From NCBI GenBank assembly GCA_037176905.1, contig JBBBWG010002648.1, positions 7,795-32,819 on the forward strand: a stretch of 25,025 nucleotides of DNA, in the 5' to 3' direction. Positions 22,601 through 25,025 of this stretch are shown one piece after another. The translations under genes were made by a program, and so were the position numbers. Source of the DNA: Azolla pinnata (taxonomy: Eukaryota > Streptophyta > Polypodiopsida > Salviniales > Salviniaceae). The number at the start of each line of letters is the position of its first letter. The stretch's first letter is position 1. Below the pieces are notes generated by a model that had not been told where the DNA came from, did not search any database, and saw only the letters and a program-made list of their open reading frames with translations.

Positions 22601-25025
22601 TGTTTCCTCCATATCTATTATACAAACTCAGTTGTTAAAACTCGTCGAATCAGAAGTCTCGATCATAGATGTTTAGATGTTTAGAGATGTTTACTCTCAT
22701 TGGTTGCTGGATGATGTTTAGAGATCGCAGATTCACATGACCGAGAAGGAATCGGTAATTTACATACCGTACCTGAAAACCAGCCCTTGTTTTTGCAAGA
22801 GTGCGGCTGGAATGGGTCCGCTGAAGTTGTTGTTGCTCACGTCGCTAGAAATTAAGCCGGCGGGCGAAGAACCACGAGGATCGATTAGCGTAAAATCTTA
22901 ACAAACATCTAATCAGCGGGTGATCGGACGCGCTTAACGATCCACATGCGCTCGTGCATGGATTAACGCCCATTGGGCGCGAAAGCGGATATTGTGCGAT
23001 ATAGAAATGCTCGATCGATCGCACATTTAGAGCAAGATTACAACATAACGATGGAATCTGCTTAATGCTTACAGCAATGTTAATTTTGGCAATGTCGCAA
23101 GCGATGCTGGGATTGGCCCGCTAAGCTTGTTGTTGCTGAGGTTCCTAGAGTGCCAAAAACAAATCCGATGGGCACGCTATAGTTTAGTAAGCCAGTCAGC
23201 TCCAATAATTCCCCCTAAATTAGCTCGATGCAGGAGCCTCTAATCGATTGATCCACAAAAACGCAAGCTTAGGAGAAAATCTTACAAGACTTTGAGGTTT
23301 ATCAGGTTGCTGAGATCGGGGAGCGACCCCTCCAGCCTATTCACGTCGAGAAGCCTAGTAATTATTAAATATACAATGCACCGATCATCATTCGCATATT
23401 GTGATTACACCCCGGAATAAAAATTACTGGCCGCACGATCATCACTGATGCAAAATATACAAGCGACATTGATCTTACACTGTAGCGAGCTGATCGAGGT
23501 CGTTGATGCTCCCCGGGAAAGCGCCTGATATATAGTAATTCGACAGCGATCTGTCGAATTAGATACAAAACCGGGCGATTAGTGTGCTAAATATATGTCA
23601 GGTTGATTAACACAACTTGTTCGAATCAGAAAAACACCCCGCTTCATCGGGGGGATTTAAGTTGGTAATATAAACCCACATGGATGTGACCCTCGGAGGA
23701 GAGACCTGTGTGTTGCATTGGATCCATGGGTAGCGATATGTGGCCGGAAGGCACGGATCGCCAGTGAAGATGCGCAAATACGGCAACGTGCTCGCGATGC
23801 CCCGCACGCCCAATACTACCAAAAATCCAAGAGGCTCATTAGAATCACACACGATTGCGATGTTATGACCGTTAAACGAGGGGCTTCATTTGATAATTGA
23901 AAAAAAATAGTATCGACACCATGTGTCATATAGACGGGTTTCGAACCCACGATCTTGTCCATATAGACAAGGTTGTGGGTTCTTTATGTTTTGATCAATC
24001 GACAAGATCAATCGACTCTATAGGTAAGGCCGTGAGGCCTTCGAAACTTGTGTATATGACAGTGTTGCAGCCTAGATCTAATCGTAGGCATAGATGAGTA
24101 TAAAAAAAGCATTAGCATCGACGACGCTATTAGAGGCTATATATAAAGATCTCTAGCCATCGTAAACATAGATAAGCAAAATTTAGTTGTAAAAAATCTT
24201 TGTAGAACAATGGAATAAGCTAAACTCCCTAGAATTCATAGGCCTCGACGCCCCACTGAACTCTGCCCACTCCGTGATTTTACGGATTTTTCCGTGCAGA
24301 GACGGAATCAATCGAAAAGACATCTTTCGATTCTCATGCCCCGATCTAGTATCTTTCGATGAATGGCGGCGATTCTGATTCAGTTTTTTTTTAGTTTTGA
24401 AAATCTTTTCGAAACGCGCAAACAAACGCGTACCGTCGTCGGGCGAGGTGGGGGCGGCGATGGGGTCGGCGAACACCTGCATGAGCTCGAGCGCAGAGAG
24501 GAAGGGCGGGTAAAGCGACGACGGGGAGGGCACGAGAGAGATGGCGACGTAGCCGACGTAGGGGCCGAACGCGGTGCCCGTGTAGACCTGGTAAGGCTCG
24601 TAAAGCTTCGACGTGCGGTTGAGAACGTCGATGCTGGACGCCGTCGTCGCGCCGTTGACGCGCACGTCGAACACTCGATCCCCGGCCCCGACTCTCGGAT
24701 CGATCTCCGCGAAGAGCAGGTTGATGAAGTACATGTGGCTCCCCGGCAAGCTGAAGTTGAAGAGGAGCCCCTGCCCCGCGGCCGCGCCCACGACGCTGGT
24801 TTGCATGACCTTCAATGGCAACACGTCGTTGGTTCCGACGACGTCGATCGCCGCGTCGGTCGCGTCGGTTGGGTATGAGCCGGTCGCCGTGAACCAGAAC
24901 CTGTCGAGGTTGTCGTCCGGGTATCTGACGAGGAGCGAGCTGGTGTTTCCGTAGTCGAACCTCCCGGGCCCTCGCAATGCGCTGTTGGAGCTCTCGATGA
25001 CTTTGGCCGCGAGGATCGTCGCGGG
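19681..25025 (-). CDS. Gene C: malectin-like LRR receptor kinase, 5' end outside the window
   Basis: Third paralogue. Visible exons: 25025-24434 (cut by the window), 23815-23680, 23550-23479, 23354-23286, 23144-23073, 22844-22773, 22614-22346, 22233-22022, 21349-21226, 21125-21060, 20798-20606, 20168-20039, 19947-19681. They sum to 2274 nt, 757 residues plus stop, in one frame. Order: second part of the malectin-like domain ([31 protein letters not shown]), GDPC (FTGDPCLP), four LRRs, transmembrane segment ([20 protein letters not shown]), then kinase with [29 protein letters not shown] and GYLDPEY. All catalytic residues are present, so it is likely an active RD kinase. Its first visible exon is uninterrupted where A and B have a 1.1-1.2 kb intron. 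The other introns are mostly short (intron after LRR3 is 228 bp against 2377 bp in B). The exon ending at 22022 uses a weak donor (GTGTTG). The juxtamembrane exon (269 nt) is longer than in B (242 nt) and richer in Ala/Arg. Confidence 0.92.
20169..20605 (-). other. Gene C intron 12
   Basis: A 437-bp intron between the activation-segment exon and the next kinase exon. I see no element in it beyond short palindromes such as CGATCGATG and a CACGTG at about 20334-20339. Confidence 0.7.
21676..22008. repeat. Diverged 165-bp tandem duplication in a gene C kinase intron
   Basis: Copies 21676-21840 and 21841-about 22008 align end to end. Shared blocks include ATGGTAATGTTT / ATGATAATGTTT, AGTTTGTTT, ATGTTTC-C-AAGGAGGATAA, AAATCTTGT and CTAATGAA-GGATATTT. 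Divergence is substantial, so the duplication is old. The second copy abuts the kinase exon ending at 22022. Confidence 0.85.
23816..24433 (-). other. Gene C intron after the malectin-like exon
   Basis: A 618-bp intron. It contains the nested hairpin at 23920-24064; the rest shows no gene or recognisable element. Confidence 0.75.
23920..24064. repeat. Nested inverted repeat (fold-back) in gene C intron
   Basis: Inner hairpin: GAACCCACGATCTTGTC (23943-23959) pairs with GACAAGGTTGTGGGTTC (23966-23982), 17 bp with one mismatch and a 6-nt loop. Outer arms: TGTCATATAGAC followed by GTTTCGAA near 23925-23945, against the reverse complement of TTCGAAACTTGTGTATATGACA (24039-24060). It could be a small fold-back transposon relic. 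The GGTTTCGAACCC stretch also resembles a Pol III B box, but no A box is seen. Confidence 0.7.

Noticed and set aside
24363..24878. A 171-codon plus-strand frame over gene C's malectin exon.
   Set aside because: It is the antisense shadow of a GC-rich coding exon with charged, Arg/Val/Asp-rich composition and no family motif.

Overview
The window is nuclear DNA of a land plant. The evidence is GC-rich exons split by AT-rich introns with GT/AG borders, plant-type TTTAGGG telomeric heptamers, and receptor-kinase genes of the plant-specific malectin-like/LRR class. First exons are clearly GC-richer than 3' exons, a gradient common in monocots, but I would not name a lineage from this alone.

The window is a tandem cluster of three paralogous malectin-like leucine-rich-repeat receptor kinases (LRR-RLK subfamily I type, as SYMRK, IOS1 and FRK1), all on the minus strand. 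From right to left: gene C (25025 to 19681, 5' end cut by the window), gene B (17658 to 8818, complete, 14 exons) and gene A (5600 to 2445, then a large intron running off the left edge, so its kinase exons would lie outside). I placed the splice sites by hand. Gene B gives 2865 nt, exactly 955 codons including the stop, and the visible part of gene C gives 2274 nt, exactly 758 codons. Exon sizes match between B and C apart from in-frame differences of 1-9 codons. Each full protein reads: signal peptide, two-part malectin-like domain, GDPC motif, four 24-residue LRRs each on its own exon, transmembrane helix, RD-type kinase.

Between C and B lies a lone pseudogenised kinase terminal exon (19394 to 19143) followed by a 3' flank that matches gene B's own 3' flank. 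I read this as the last trace of a fourth, B-like gene whose body was deleted. The A and B introns still align over long stretches, so the A/B duplication is the youngest. Gene C is more diverged and lacks the intron that splits the malectin domain in A and B.

Non-coding content includes a ~437-bp element with ~87-bp terminal inverted repeats in intron 11 of B (MITE-like), two interstitial telomeric patches in B introns (one directly after a splice donor, one inverted), and several local tandem duplications (168, 51, 67, 84, 165 and 25 bp periods). Gene C intron 1 holds a nested fold-back hairpin. No tRNA, rRNA, CRISPR or prokaryotic feature is seen. The likely biology is surface perception (immunity or symbiosis) in a gene family under birth-and-death evolution. 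I found no evidence of a wholly new system.
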